Shown: positions 37,017-46,455, counted from the first letter of the stretch. The stretch: DNA of 64,000 nucleotides from Rhizobium johnstonii 3841 (GCF_000009265.1 NC_008380.1:4340501-4404500); one strand, 5' to 3'. Notes: generated by a model not told the origin, from the sequence alone. Program-made: numbers and translations.

Positions 37017-38669
37017 ATGAAAATCGTAGCGCTGTTCTTTCCCAAGGCTTCGATCGGCACCTACCTCGTCGCCATGGCCGTGGCGATCGCACTGCCGATC
37101 TTCGCCTTCGTGGCGCTGCTTCTGCTGCAGCTGGAGGACAACCAGCGTTCAACGCTGAAGCGCGAGACGGCCCAGGATGCGCTTGCCCTTTCACGCATCA
37201 TCGACCGCCAGCTTCAGGACATGGCGACGACGCTGCGGCTGCTTTCGAGTTCGCCGGAGCTTGAAAACGGCAATCTCGCCTCCTTCCATGAGCGCACGGA
37301 AACAGCCCTCAGAGACAATACGCTTTTCGTCATCGCCGTCGACCGCAGCGGCCAGCAACTGCTGAACACCCGTCGGGCGTTCGGCACGCCGCTCGGCCAG
37401 ACGGCGAATATCCCCGCGCTCGAGGCGGTCATGGCGTCCGGTCGCATCGAGGCTTCCGACGTCTTTCGCGGCCGGACCAGCGGCGAATGGGTCTATAACG
37501 TCACTCTACCGCGGAAGAACGAACCGGTCGCAGCCCTTATCATCACGCAGAACGCCCAGGATCTGGGCAAGCTTGTGACCACCGAGGGCCTTGCCCCCGG
37601 CTGGTCGGCCGCCGTCATCGATGAGAGCGGCCACGTCGTCGCGGCCACTGGCCCCGCCAATCTCGAACCCGGCACACCCTTCGATCCGCGCATTCTCCCG
37701 GCGCTCACCGTGTCCCGCGGCGTCTTCGAAGACGAAGCGGTCCTGCCGCACATGCTCCTCGGTTATGCTCAGATTCCCGGCTGGTCGTGGAAGACGGTGA
37801 TCTGGGGACCGATCGCCCAGGCTTCGATCCTCAGCACCTGGCGCTTCCTGATCATCGGCGGCGTGGCACTGGTGCTCGTCGCCGTGCTGGCCGCCTATGC
37901 CGTCGCAAGACAGGTGCGCACCACCATCCGCGATATCGCAGACATGGCAAACCGCATGGGCGAAGGCCATATCGTCTCGCCGGTCGAGACCAGCGTCATC
38001 GAGGCGAACCAGGTGGCGATTGCCCTTTCGAATGCCTCTTTCGACCGTAGCCAGACCGAGGACCGGCTGCGTTTCGTCATGCACGAGCTCGTCCACCGCA
38101 CCAAGAATCTTCTGACGCTTGCCCAGGCAATGATGCGCCAGCTCGCCAAGCAGTCCGACAGCGTCGAGACCTTCCGCGCCGCCGTCGCCGACCGCCTCGA
38201 GGGATTGGTGCGTTCGATCGAGCTCCTGACCAGCGAACAATGGGGAGGGGTATCGCTGCGGCGGGTCGTCGACATCCATTTGCACGCCTTCCCGCAATCG
38301 CGCGAACAGATCGACATCAGCGGCGAAGACTTCGTGCTGAAGCCGGATGCAGTGCAGAATCTCGGCCTTGCCTTGCACGAGCTTGCCACCAATTCTGTGA
38401 AATACGGTGCGCTCTCCGTACCGCAAGGCCGTGTCCGCTTCGAATGGCGTGACGTCAGCGAGGAGGGCAAGCCGGATGCCCTGCTCCGCTTCACCTGGGA
38501 AGAGCGCGGCGGCCCGCCGGTCACCAAGCCATCGCGCTCGGGCTTCGGCACGACCGTTATCAAAGCCCATGCCGCCTCCGCCTTTCGCGGCACGGTTGAG
38601 ATCGATTTCCGGCCCGAAGGCCTTTTATGGGTGCTGACGGCGCAGCGCGCCACGCTGGAGCGGGAATAG
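37017..38669 (+). CDS. HWE/HisKA_2-type sensor histidine kinase
   Basis: 550 residues. TM1 about 15-38, a periplasmic Cache-like domain (about 45-280), TM2 about 280-300, a HAMP-like linker (RTTIRDIADMANRMGEGHIV), then the kinase core. The phospho-acceptor His is in MHELVHRTKNLLTLAQAM. The ATPase shows LALHELATNSVKYGALS and the family WEERGGPP and GFGTTVI blocks. HWE kinases are expanded in rhizobia and often work with PhyR-type or single-domain receivers; none is adjacent, so it is an orphan. The stop TAG (38667-38669) coincides with the first bases of a palindromic repeat. Confidence 0.92.
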   Translation: MKIVALFFPKASIGTYLVAMAVAIALPIFAFVALLLLQLEDNQRSTLKRETAQDALALSRIIDRQLQDMATTLRLLSSSPELENGNLASFHERTETALRDNTLFVIAVDRSGQQLLNTRRAFGTPLGQTANIPALEAVMASGRIEASDVFRGRTSGEWVYNVTLPRKNEPVAALIITQNAQDLGKLVTTEGLAPGWSAAVIDESGHVVAATGPANLEPGTPFDPRILPALTVSRGVFEDEAVLPHMLLGYAQIPGWSWKTVIWGPIAQASILSTWRFLIIGGVALVLVAVLAAYAVARQVRTTIRDIADMANRMGEGHIVSPVETSVIEANQVAIALSNASFDRSQTEDRLRFVMHELVHRTKNLLTLAQAMMRQLAKQSDSVETFRAAVADRLEGLVRSIELLTSEQWGGVSLRRVVDIHLHAFPQSREQIDISGEDFVLKPDAVQNLGLALHELATNSVKYGALSVPQGRVRFEWRDVSEEGKPDALLRFTWEERGGPPVTKPSRSGFGTTVIKAHAASAFRGTVEIDFRPEGLLWVLTAQRATLERE

Positions 38670-38708
38670 AGCGCCGCGCGTCTTCTCAGACGCGCTAAGG
38701 ACGCTCTA
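38667..38708 (+). repeat. Dispersed palindromic repeat, copy C (overlaps kinase stop codon)
   Basis: The palindrome runs from TAGAGCG to CGCTCTA with inner arms GCGCGTC / GACGCGC. It is followed by ATCACTTTGAATC, the same linker as other copies, but the second hairpin is absent or eroded. The first three bases are the in-frame stop of the HWE kinase. Confidence 0.75.
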
Positions 38709-38783
38709 TCACTTTGAATCTGCGTCCCGGAACAATCGCTACCTCCACCCGTTTCGGACAGGTCGTTCCAAAGGAGAAAGACC

Positions 38784-39266
38784 ATGTTCAAGCAAACGAT
38801 GATCGCAGCCGCGGCTCTTACAGCCGCTGCCTGGGCGAGCCCGGCGGGCGCTGAAAACTATGTCACGCTTGGCCGTCTGGTCTGCGGATCGGATGGCGGC
38901 CAGGGTCTGATCGTCACCTCGCAGAAGAACCTTATCTGCACCTATACGCCATCGGCCGGCGGCGCCAAGGCGGTCTATGCCGGCAAAATCGAGAAATTTG
39001 GCCTCGATATCGGCCAGACCGGCAAGAGCGTCATGATCTGGCAGGTGCTGGCAAAGACCGGCACGGATATCCCGCAATTCGCCCTTGCCGGCGAATATTA
39101 CGGGATCGGCGCCGATGCGAGCATCGGTGCAGGCGCCGGCGCCAAGGTCATCGCCGGCGGCACCGACAAGGCCTTCATGCTGCAGCCATTGAACGTTCAG
39201 GCTCAGGAAGGCCTGAACCTGGCGATCGGCGTCGAAAAGATGACCCTCGTGCCGGGAGAGACCTGA
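38784..39266 (+). CDS. DUF992 periplasmic protein
   Basis: 160 residues. Signal peptide about 1-23 (MIAAAALTAAAWASPAGA). The mature part shows the DUF992 pattern: YVTLGRLVCGSDGGQGLIV, a second Cys in NLICTYTP, YAGKIEKFGLDIGQT and the Gly/Ala-rich GIGADASIGAGAGAKVIAGG. The two Cys residues probably pair. The family is widespread in Rhizobiales and has no known function. The ATG at 38784 has AAAGGAGAAAG upstream. Confidence 0.9.
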   Translation: MFKQTMIAAAALTAAAWASPAGAENYVTLGRLVCGSDGGQGLIVTSQKNLICTYTPSAGGAKAVYAGKIEKFGLDIGQTGKSVMIWQVLAKTGTDIPQFALAGEYYGIGADASIGAGAGAKVIAGGTDKAFMLQPLNVQAQEGLNLAIGVEKMTLVPGET

Positions 39267-39319
39267 CGAAAAGCGGACGGCCAGAAGGCAGACAGCAGTG
39301 GCGTGCCGCATAAATCAAA

Positions 39320-39340
39320 CAGCCGCCCGAAGGGCGGCTG
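39320..39340 (-). terminator. Terminator for the pnt operon
   Basis: An 8-base GC-rich stem AGCCGCCC / GGGCGGCT (39321-39328 with 39332-39339) has a three-base loop. On the minus strand it is followed by TGTTTGATTTA, so it ends transcripts from pntB. It may also limit read-through from the DUF992 gene. Confidence 0.7.
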
Positions 39341-39352
39341 CGTTGGCATAGA

Positions 39353-40747
39353 TCAATGCGCGAGCGCCTTGTTGATATCCTCGGTCATCTTCTTCGCGTC
39401 GCCCAGCAGCATCATCGTGCCGTCCTTGTAGAACAGCGTATTGTCGATCCCGGCATAACCCGAGCCGAGCGAGCGCTTGACGAAGAGGCAGGTCTTTGCC
39501 CGGTCGACGTCGAGGATCGGCATGCCGTAGATCGGCGAGGTCTTGTCGTCGCGCGCCGCCGGATTGGTGACGTCGTTTGCGCCGATGACATAGGCGACGT
39601 CGGCCTGGGAGAATTCCGAGTTGATGTCCTCGAGTTCGAAAACCTCGTCATAGGGAACATTCGCTTCGGCGAGCAACACGTTCATGTGGCCGGGCATACG
39701 GCCTGCAACTGGGTGGATTGCATATTTCACCTCGACGCCGTTCTTCTTGAGATTGTCGGCGAGCTCGCGCAGCGCATGCTGGGCCTGGGCGACCGCCATG
39801 CCATATCCCGGCACGATGATGACCTTTGATGCATTGGCCATCAGATAGGCCGCATCCTCGGCCGAGCCGAGCTTTACCGTCCTGTCTGAGGTATCGGGTC
39901 CGCCGGGCGCCGTCTCACCGCCGAAACCGCCGAGGATGACGGAGACGAAGGAACGGTTCATACCCTTGCACATGATGTAGGAAAGGATTGCGCCGGAAGA
40001 ACCGACGAGCGCGCCCGTGATGATCAGTGCCAGATTGCCGAGTGTGAAGCCGATGCCGGCCGCGGCCCAGCCCGAATAGGAGTTCAGCATCGACACGACG
40101 ACGGGCATATCGGCCCCGCCGATCGGCACAATCAGCAGGACGCCGAGCGCCAGCGACAGCGCCACGACGGCCCAGAAGTCGAAATGGCTTTCGGTGGCGG
40201 CAAGCCCGATGATGAAGAGCACGATCAGCACCAGCAGGCTCGCATTGATCACATGCCGGTAAGGCAGGAGGATCGGCTTGCCGGACATGCGTCCGTCGAG
40301 CTTCAGGAAGGCGATGATCGAGCCGGTGAAGGTCAACGCCCCGATTGCCACGCCGAGCGCCATCTCGACGCGCGCCTCGGTGTGGATCTGGCCGATCTCG
40401 CCGATACCGAAGGAAGCAGGCGTGTAAAGCGCCGAAGCCGCGACCAGCACGGCGGCAAGGCCGACCAGCGAATGGAAACCGGCGACGAGCTGCGGCATCG
40501 AGGTCATGGGGATGGTGCGGGCGACATAGGCGCCGACGCTGCCGCCGATGGCAAGGCCAAGGACGATCAGCACGAAGCCGCCGAAATTGGGGGTCGCCAG
40601 CACCAGCGTCGTCAGGATCGCGATCCCCATGCCTATCATGCCGTAGAGATTACCCTTGCGGCTGGTGGCCGGATGCGACAGGCCGCGCAGCGCCAGGATG
40701 AAGAGCACGCCGGAGACGAGGTAGAGGAAGGCTGCGATATTGGTCAT
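39353..40747 (-). CDS. pntB: NAD(P) transhydrogenase beta subunit
   Basis: A 464-residue inner-membrane protein. The first ~260 residues are membrane helices; the C-terminal domain III binds NADP(H), seen in VIIVPGYGMAVAQAQHALRE, HPVAGRMPGHMNVLLAEANV and IGANDVTNPAARDD. With PntA it couples proton entry to hydride transfer from NADH to NADP. It follows pntA2 by 7 bases on the minus strand. Confidence 0.96.
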   Translation of the reverse strand: MTNIAAFLYLVSGVLFILALRGLSHPATSRKGNLYGMIGMGIAILTTLVLATPNFGGFVLIVLGLAIGGSVGAYVARTIPMTSMPQLVAGFHSLVGLAAVLVAASALYTPASFGIGEIGQIHTEARVEMALGVAIGALTFTGSIIAFLKLDGRMSGKPILLPYRHVINASLLVLIVLFIIGLAATESHFDFWAVVALSLALGVLLIVPIGGADMPVVVSMLNSYSGWAAAGIGFTLGNLALIITGALVGSSGAILSYIMCKGMNRSFVSVILGGFGGETAPGGPDTSDRTVKLGSAEDAAYLMANASKVIIVPGYGMAVAQAQHALRELADNLKKNGVEVKYAIHPVAGRMPGHMNVLLAEANVPYDEVFELEDINSEFSQADVAYVIGANDVTNPAARDDKTSPIYGMPILDVDRAKTCLFVKRSLGSGYAGIDNTLFYKDGTMMLLGDAKKMTEDINKALAH

Positions 40748-40754
40748 CAGTCCC

Positions 40755-41153
40755 TCACCGGTCCTTCTTGCGGTACATCGAAAGCATCCGCTGCGTGACG
40801 AGGAAACCGCCGAAGATGTTCACCGAGACGAGCACGAGGGCGACGAAGCCGAAGCCGGTCGCAAGCCCGCTGGTCGAGATGCCGACCGCCAGAAGCGCGC
40901 CGACGACGATGACGGAGGAGATCGCATTGGTGACGGCCATCAGCGGCGTATGCAGCGCCGGCGTCACCGACCACACGACGTAATAGCCGACGAAGATCGA
41001 CAATACGAAGATCGCGAACTGGAAGACGAAGGGATCGATCGCCCCGCCGGTCGCAGCACTTGCCGCTTCCGGTGCCTGGGCCGCCGCCGTGATGACGGCG
41101 GTCACCGCCTGGTCGAGCTGCTCCAGCGCTCTGTCCATTGCTTCACTGGCCAT
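40755..41153 (-). CDS. pntAB: NAD(P) transhydrogenase alpha subunit, membrane part (alpha-2)
   Basis: 132 residues with three to four hydrophobic helices (FVFQFAIFVLSIFVGYYVVWSV, AISSVIVVGALLAVG and FVALVLVSVNIFGGFLVTQRML). It corresponds to the C-terminal membrane domain of single-chain PntA. In alphaproteobacteria the alpha subunit is split, as here. The ATG forms TGATG with the pntA stop. An N-terminal stretch rich in Ala and acidic residues precedes the helices. Confidence 0.93.
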   Translation of the reverse strand: MASEAMDRALEQLDQAVTAVITAAAQAPEAASAATGGAIDPFVFQFAIFVLSIFVGYYVVWSVTPALHTPLMAVTNAISSVIVVGALLAVGISTSGLATGFGFVALVLVSVNIFGGFLVTQRMLSMYRKKDR

Positions 41154-42301
41154 CAGATGTCTCCCTTCTTCGCGCCGCCGAAGGCGGGATGAACCACATC
41201 GCCGGCATAGGTCAGCATCGTTGCCTTGACGAGTTCGTCGTCGAGATTGACGACGACGCTCCGGGTTTCCTTGTTGACCATGGTCTCGAGGAAGGTGACG
41301 AGGTTCTTGGCGTAGAGCGCCGAGGCACTGGCCGAAACCCGGCCCGGCATGTTGGCGAAACCGATCACCCTGACGCCTTCGACATCGGCGATCTCGCCGG
41401 GGACGACGCCCTCGATATTGCCGCCGCGCTCGACCGCGAGATCGACGGCGACCGAACCTGATTTCATCGAAGCGAGCATGGCGCGCGAAACGAGGCGCGG
41501 CGCCGCACGACTGGGGATCAGCGCGGTGGTGATGACGATATCCTGCTTGGCGATGTGTTCGGCAACCAGAGCCGCCTGTTTCGACTGATAGTCGGCGGAC
41601 ATTTCCTTGGCATAACCGCCGGCCGTTTCCGCCGCCTTGAACTCTTCATCCTCGACAGCGATGAACTTGGCGCCTAGCGAAGCGACCTGCTCCTTGACGG
41701 CAGGGCGAACGTCGGTGGCCGAGACCGCAGCACCCAGGCGGCGCGCGGTCGCGATCGCCTGAAGACCGGCGACACCGGCACCCATGACGAAGACCTTGGC
41801 AGCCGGCACGGTGCCGGCTGCCGTCATCATCATCGGCATGGCGCGGTCATAAACCGCCGCTGCCTCGATGACGGCTTGGTAACCGGCGAGATTGGCCTGG
41901 GACGACAGCACGTCCATGGACTGGGCGCGGGTAATGCGCGGCATCAGTTCCATCGCGAAAGCCGAAAGCCCGGCACTTGCCAGTGCCGCGATCGCTTCGT
42001 CATTGCCGTAAGGGTCCATGATGGCGATGACCACGGCGCCGCTTTTATAGCCGGAGATTTCCGATCCGCTGGGACGGCGCACCTTCAGCACCACATCGGC
42101 TGAGGCTGCATCCGCAAAACTGCCGATCCTGGCGCCGGCGGCCTCGAACTCCCCGTCCGGAATGCGCGAAGCCGCACCGGCACCGGCTTCGACGACGACG
42201 TCGAAGCCGAAACTTTTCATCTTCTTCACGGTCTCAGCGGAGGCGGCGACGCGCGTCTCCTCGCCCGTGTTTTCCCTTGCAACGAAAACGATATTGCCCA
42301 A
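41153..42301 (-). CDS. pntA: NAD(P) transhydrogenase alpha subunit, soluble part (alpha-1)
   Basis: 382 residues related to alanine dehydrogenase, forming domain I, which binds NAD(H). The Rossmann loop is AKVFVMGAGVAGLQAIATAR, with RITRAQSMDVLSSQANLAGY and VIGFANMPGRVSASASALYA conserved. The best start is a TTG at 42301 preceded by GGAGGAGG at six-base spacing; a longer frame to 42364 gives a non-conserved N terminus. First gene of pntA-pntAB-pntB. Confidence 0.93.
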   Translation of the reverse strand: MGNIVFVARENTGEETRVAASAETVKKMKSFGFDVVVEAGAGAASRIPDGEFEAAGARIGSFADAASADVVLKVRRPSGSEISGYKSGAVVIAIMDPYGNDEAIAALASAGLSAFAMELMPRITRAQSMDVLSSQANLAGYQAVIEAAAVYDRAMPMMMTAAGTVPAAKVFVMGAGVAGLQAIATARRLGAAVSATDVRPAVKEQVASLGAKFIAVEDEEFKAAETAGGYAKEMSADYQSKQAALVAEHIAKQDIVITTALIPSRAAPRLVSRAMLASMKSGSVAVDLAVERGGNIEGVVPGEIADVEGVRVIGFANMPGRVSASASALYAKNLVTFLETMVNKETRSVVVNLDDELVKATMLTYAGDVVHPAFGGAKKGDI

Positions 42302-42396
42302 CTGCCCCCTCCTCCGGGTCAGCCAGACCGCCGCAGGCTTCCCTGCGCAGGCCAAGCACCTCATTCAAAAAGCTTCGGAGAAGCTCTCCTCCCCTC

Positions 42397-42436
42397 AGAG
42401 CGCCGTGCGTCCTTTCGGACGCGCAAAGGACGCTCT
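42397..42436 (+). repeat. Dispersed palindromic repeat, copy D
   Basis: The palindrome runs from AGAGCGCCGTGCGTCC to GGACGCGCAAAGGACGCTCT, then CCCTGAATCT, a relic of the CTTTGAATC linker. It lies between the oxidase subunit IV gene and pntA, in the same strand sense as copies B and C. Confidence 0.75.
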
Positions 42437-42456
42437 GCCCCCCTGAATCTACCCGA

Positions 42457-42681
42457 TCAGCGGAGCAGGAAGATGCCGGCAGCGAGTAGAATGATGAAGA
42501 CGAAGAGGCCGCCGAGAAGGCCGGCGCCGCCGAAGAAACCGGCGGTCATAGCAAGCAGGAGGACGATGAGAAGCATCGAGCCGTATTTCGCGCTGGCGAT
42601 GAACATGTCGTAGGTCTTTTCATGTTCTTTGTAATCCATCGGCGCGCCGGTCTCGACCGGTCCGGTATGATGTTCGGCCAT
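42457..42681 (-). CDS. aa3-type cytochrome c oxidase subunit IV
   Basis: A 74-residue small membrane protein. A soluble N terminus with MDYKEHEKTYDMFIASAKYG, characteristic of bacterial aa3 oxidase subunit IV, is followed by two hydrophobic stretches (LLIVLLLAMTAGFF and LFVFIILLAAGIFLL). The ATG at 42681 has AGGGAGA upstream. It is away from the main cox operon, next to pntA but separated by repeat D, so it is probably its own unit or weakly linked with pnt. Confidence 0.88.
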   Translation of the reverse strand: MAEHHTGPVETGAPMDYKEHEKTYDMFIASAKYGSMLLIVLLLAMTAGFFGGAGLLGGLFVFIILLAAGIFLLR

Positions 42682-42927
42682 AAATATCGTCTCCCTGAAA
42701 TGCCTCTGCGCTGCTTGATTCCCTAGCTTGAGCGAGGGAAATCCCTTCCTGCAGGGATTACACAATGACTGGCGAAAGCGCAATGCATGAGAATGCCGCA
42801 GGCGCGCTTGGCAACCGCGATGTCAGAGGCTCGGAACGGAACCTGAAGGACGGCTGATATCGCCTGCGTCTGTCGCCACATCACCTGCCCCGGCGGACAT
42901 CGTCTCTCCGTCGGGGACAAGGGCAAA

Positions 42928-43680
42928 TTACAGCGGCAGGTCGGTGCCGAGTTCGCCTTGCGGCACGAAACGCGCCGTCGGAATGATGGTCAGCGGCGGC
43001 AACGTGTCGTTGGGATTGCGCGAAAACATCATGCGCTGCTCGCTGGCGCTGGAGATGAAGAAGGGATAGCGCGTCAACAGCTTTCGCCCGACCTCGATCA
43101 CATTCGTCGCCATCAGCGTCATGTCGATCCCGTAATTCTTCGCCAGCCGGCCCGGCACGACCGTATCGGCATAGAAGACCCGCTTGTAGAAGGCTGCATG
43201 CGGCGGTCGAACGAACTGAAGGACGCGGTCGGCACGGAAATACGCCGCCGCCACGATGGTCGGCCTCAGCGTCAGATAGGGAACCCAGGGCAGATCGGCG
43301 GTGAGCTCGGGGTCGGCCGCAAAACGCGCCGGATCGATCAGGGTCAGCCCTGCATCCAGAAGTTCATCCATCGCCTCGGGAAAGGCGCCACCGGACTGAC
43401 TGAGGCGATGCTCAGGTGTCACATAATGAACCCGGATGGTACTGACCAGTTCCCCATAATAATACAGACCGAAAATATAGGCGTGGCTGTCGAAATCGCT
43501 GTCATCAAGCAGCCCTTTCGGGGCGAGCGCCAGGACGTCATGGGCCTTGTAGGCCTTGTAGCGCAACCGTTCCACCTGCTCCATGTCTTCGCTGCTTTCG
43601 ACGCGGCGATACTCGACATGATCCAAAACTTCCAAAATTTTTGTGCTGAAATCACTACGCTTGAACAGTGTCTCTGACAT
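42928..43680 (-). CDS. FeeM-like N-acyl amino acid synthase / autoinducer-synthase-fold acyltransferase
   Basis: A 250-residue GNAT-fold protein. YRRVESSEDMEQVERLRYKAYKAHD resembles the N-terminal region of LuxI/FeeM-type acyltransferases. A later part (YFRADRVLQFVRPPHAAFYKRVFYAD) matches the FeeM-like family known from soil-DNA N-acyl tyrosine synthases, which take acyl groups from acyl-ACP. There is no luxR neighbour and no adjacent acyl carrier protein, so quorum signalling is not supported. The product could be an N-acyl amino acid signal or lipid (inference). It lies upstream-adjacent on the same strand to nothing, and is downstream of the GGDEF-EAL gene by about 140 bases. Confidence 0.72.
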   Translation of the reverse strand: MSETLFKRSDFSTKILEVLDHVEYRRVESSEDMEQVERLRYKAYKAHDVLALAPKGLLDDSDFDSHAYIFGLYYYGELVSTIRVHYVTPEHRLSQSGGAFPEAMDELLDAGLTLIDPARFAADPELTADLPWVPYLTLRPTIVAAAYFRADRVLQFVRPPHAAFYKRVFYADTVVPGRLAKNYGIDMTLMATNVIEVGRKLLTRYPFFISSASEQRMMFSRNPNDTLPPLTIIPTARFVPQGELGTDLPL

Positions 43681-43822
43681 TTCTCGATCCGCTCGTTAAC
43701 GGATCATTAATCATACGCCAGCGAAATTTAGGCAAGGAATTCCGATAACTTCCCTTGTTTTTAAATCGTTAAGGTTAACGCGGCGCGCGCTTTTCAGGGG
43801 GAAAACTGTCCGTTGAGACCGC

Positions 43823-46126
43823 TCAGGCGACCTTGTGGCGGCGGCGTTGCACGACGCGGCGGCCGATGCCCTGCTGCAGCAGCGGGATATTCTGGGAAGG
43901 CACCGGCGGCGAGAAAACATAGCCCTGAACAAGGTCGGCGCTGCGGTGCTTGTTGAGCAGTGCGAGCTGCTCCTCGGTTTCGACGCCTTCGATGACGATC
44001 TTCAGGCCCAGTTCGCGGGCGAGATGGACCGTGCCGCGCAGCAGCTTCAGGCGGCGATTATCCTCGACGATGTTGCGCACGAAGGAGCGATCGATCTTGA
44101 CGATATCGAGCGGCAGCGTGTCGAGATAGCTGAGGCTGGAGAAGCCGGTACCGAAATCGTCGATGGCGATGGTGATGCCGCGGGCCCTGAGCTCCGCCAG
44201 GATGGCGCGCACGGCCGCCGGCTCGTCGATCAGGCAGCTTTCGGTGACTTCGAGATGCAGCCGCGCCGCATCGAGGCCGGAATGGGCAAGCGCTTCGGCG
44301 ACCACCGAGAGAATATCGGCATCGCGCAGATCCCGCGCCGAAAGGTTGACCGAGACGGCGATATGCTCCGGCCAGTTCATGCATTCGCTGCACGCCTTGA
44401 ACAGGACGAAGCGGGTGATGTCGGAGATAATGCCCATATCCTCGGCGAGCCGGATGAAGACGTCGGGCGGGATCGAGCCCTTCTCCGGATGCACCCAGCG
44501 CGCCAACGCCTCGGCGCATTCGATCCGCGAGCCGTCTGCTCGGAACATCGGCTGGAAGGCGAGATGCAGCGCCTGCGCCGAGACCGCCTCGCGCAGATCT
44601 GCCTTCAGCTTCTGCTGCTCGATATAGCGGCCATCCATCTCCCGCTCGAAGCCGGAAATGCCGCCCTTGAAGCGCGACTTGCTTTCGAACAGCGCCAGAT
44701 CCGCCTTGACGCTCCATTCATCCATCGCAAACGCGGCACTTTCGAGGATCGCGTAGCCGGCGCTGAGCGAAACGAGGAAGGTCAGCTCGTCGACCGCATA
44801 ATTGCCCTGGATTGCGGCGTGCACGCGGCGGATCTCGACGTCGAGCGAGGCCTGTTCCTTCGCATGCGGGAAGAACAGGATGAACTGGTCGCCCATCAGG
44901 CGGCCGAGGATGGCGTTGCCGGAGGCCTGCTTGATGCGGGCGGCGATGGCGCAGAGCAGGTGGTCGCCGGTGACGTGGCCGCGCATGTCGTTGACATGTT
45001 TGAACTCGTCGATATCGAGAACCATGAAGCCGAGCGGCCCGGACTTCCTTTGATGTTTGGCGAGATAATCCTGCACCAGCTGCCCGAAATATTCGCGGTT
45101 CGGCAGGCCGGTCAGTGCGTCGAAGCGGACCATGTGCATGATCTTCTGTTCCGCCTTCACCCGGCTCGACACGTCCTCGAAGATCAATACGGCGCCGCCG
45201 TCGGCCCTTCGGCTGGCGGAGAATTCGAGTGACAGGCCCTCGGGGAAATGGATCAGCGTGCGCGACAGGTTACCTTCGGCGACCTGGGTGAGCTGGCGCA
45301 GAATGAGTTCCGGCTGCGAGGCGTCCATGAAGCTGTAGCGCGCGCCATAACGCAGCACGGCGCCGAGGTCGCGGTCCTTCAACCGGTCCGGCGCACCGAT
45401 CTTCAGAAGCTCGCAGGCCTTGCGATTGACGACCTGGATGCGGTTTTCGGCATCGACCATGACCAGGCCATGCGGCATGTTGTTGAGCGCCGTATCGAAA
45501 CGGTCGGCGATGATGGTGATTTCCCGGCGCGCGATGACATTCTCATAGAGGAACTCGCGCACGCCGTTGGCCATGGCCCGCGTCGTCAGCCAGAAGGGAA
45601 TGAGGAAGATCGACAGCAGGCCCCGATAAAAATCGAGCGCCAACAGGCTGCAGATGATCATCGGCAGACAGCAGGAGAAGGTCTGGAGGTCGACCGCCAG
45701 GCGCGAACCATAATTGCGGCCGACAACGGAAACCATGGTCGCCATGGTCACGGCAATGCACGCAAGCTCTGCAAAGGAATCATGCACGACGAAGATGGCG
45801 TATCCGCTGGCGATGCCAAGCAGGGCGGTGGTGCAGGCGGCACCCGCAACCAGGATCCGCTCCCAACGCTCGATTCCGGCGTGCGACAGGCTCTCCTTGT
45901 CGACACGGTCGAAGTGCCGGAAGATGACCATGCGAACGCAGAAGACCAGGAGGAAGGCGGCCGACAGCAGGATATAGACGAGGGACTGCGTCTTGGCAGC
46001 AACGGCAAGGCAGGTCGCGACATGCACGATCACGCCAGCAAGAAGCGTCATGCGGTTCCCGGAAAGGGAACTCACAAACGACAGATACACATCTATAGGG
46101 ACCCTGTTCGGGTTATCTGGCTTCAT
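43823..46126 (-). CDS. GGDEF-EAL protein with degenerate GGDEF site; probable c-di-GMP phosphodiesterase
   Basis: 767 residues from ATG 46126 (AGGGAAA upstream; an in-frame ATG at 46219 would add 31 residues). Several membrane helices lie in about 20-185, a PAS-like region in about 205-320, GGDEF in about 325-485 and EAL in about 505-755. The GGDEF motif is MGDQF (411-415), so cyclase activity is unlikely. The EAL domain keeps E539-A-L in CAEALARW, NLSARDL, LEVTESCLID, IDDFGTGFSSLSYL and EGVETEEQ. It should therefore lower c-di-GMP, perhaps with GTP binding at the degenerate domain as a control site (known for similar proteins, inferred here). Confidence 0.92.
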   Translation of the reverse strand: MKPDNPNRVPIDVYLSFVSSLSGNRMTLLAGVIVHVATCLAVAAKTQSLVYILLSAAFLLVFCVRMVIFRHFDRVDKESLSHAGIERWERILVAGAACTTALLGIASGYAIFVVHDSFAELACIAVTMATMVSVVGRNYGSRLAVDLQTFSCCLPMIICSLLALDFYRGLLSIFLIPFWLTTRAMANGVREFLYENVIARREITIIADRFDTALNNMPHGLVMVDAENRIQVVNRKACELLKIGAPDRLKDRDLGAVLRYGARYSFMDASQPELILRQLTQVAEGNLSRTLIHFPEGLSLEFSASRRADGGAVLIFEDVSSRVKAEQKIMHMVRFDALTGLPNREYFGQLVQDYLAKHQRKSGPLGFMVLDIDEFKHVNDMRGHVTGDHLLCAIAARIKQASGNAILGRLMGDQFILFFPHAKEQASLDVEIRRVHAAIQGNYAVDELTFLVSLSAGYAILESAAFAMDEWSVKADLALFESKSRFKGGISGFEREMDGRYIEQQKLKADLREAVSAQALHLAFQPMFRADGSRIECAEALARWVHPEKGSIPPDVFIRLAEDMGIISDITRFVLFKACSECMNWPEHIAVSVNLSARDLRDADILSVVAEALAHSGLDAARLHLEVTESCLIDEPAAVRAILAELRARGITIAIDDFGTGFSSLSYLDTLPLDIVKIDRSFVRNIVEDNRRLKLLRGTVHLARELGLKIVIEGVETEEQLALLNKHRSADLVQGYVFSPPVPSQNIPLLQQGIGRRVVQRRRHKVA

Positions 46127-46455
46127 CCACACTTTCCCTGTGCGCGGGGATTCTAAGCCCAACCCTTTAAAAATTGATTTCAATGGAATCAAACATTTGG
46201 TCAAATTTTCTAAAACCATAGGGTGAACCGCACAGCCTACGCGAGTTAATGCAGCCTACCGGCGAGATTATTGAAATAATTTATCCACGCCTGGGTTGCT
46301 GAAATATTCGACGGCCATATGATCCGACCTGTGCACCTAAGACTATACTCCAACGAGAGGCATTTATCCTTCCAATTTCAAAGGCCGTGGTCTACATCGA
46401 TTGCAAGAGGGAAAAGCTGCCGGAAAACCGGCGGGACAAGAATAAGGGGAGGCGA
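46127..46455. other. 329-base divergent intergenic region
   Basis: It lies between the GGDEF-EAL gene (minus) and the TRAP small-subunit gene (plus) and must hold both promoters. It is AT-richer than its surroundings. Possible N-terminal extensions of either gene (to 46219 and 46387) fall within it but lack good ribosome sites. No repeat or RNA gene was recognised. Confidence 0.5.
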
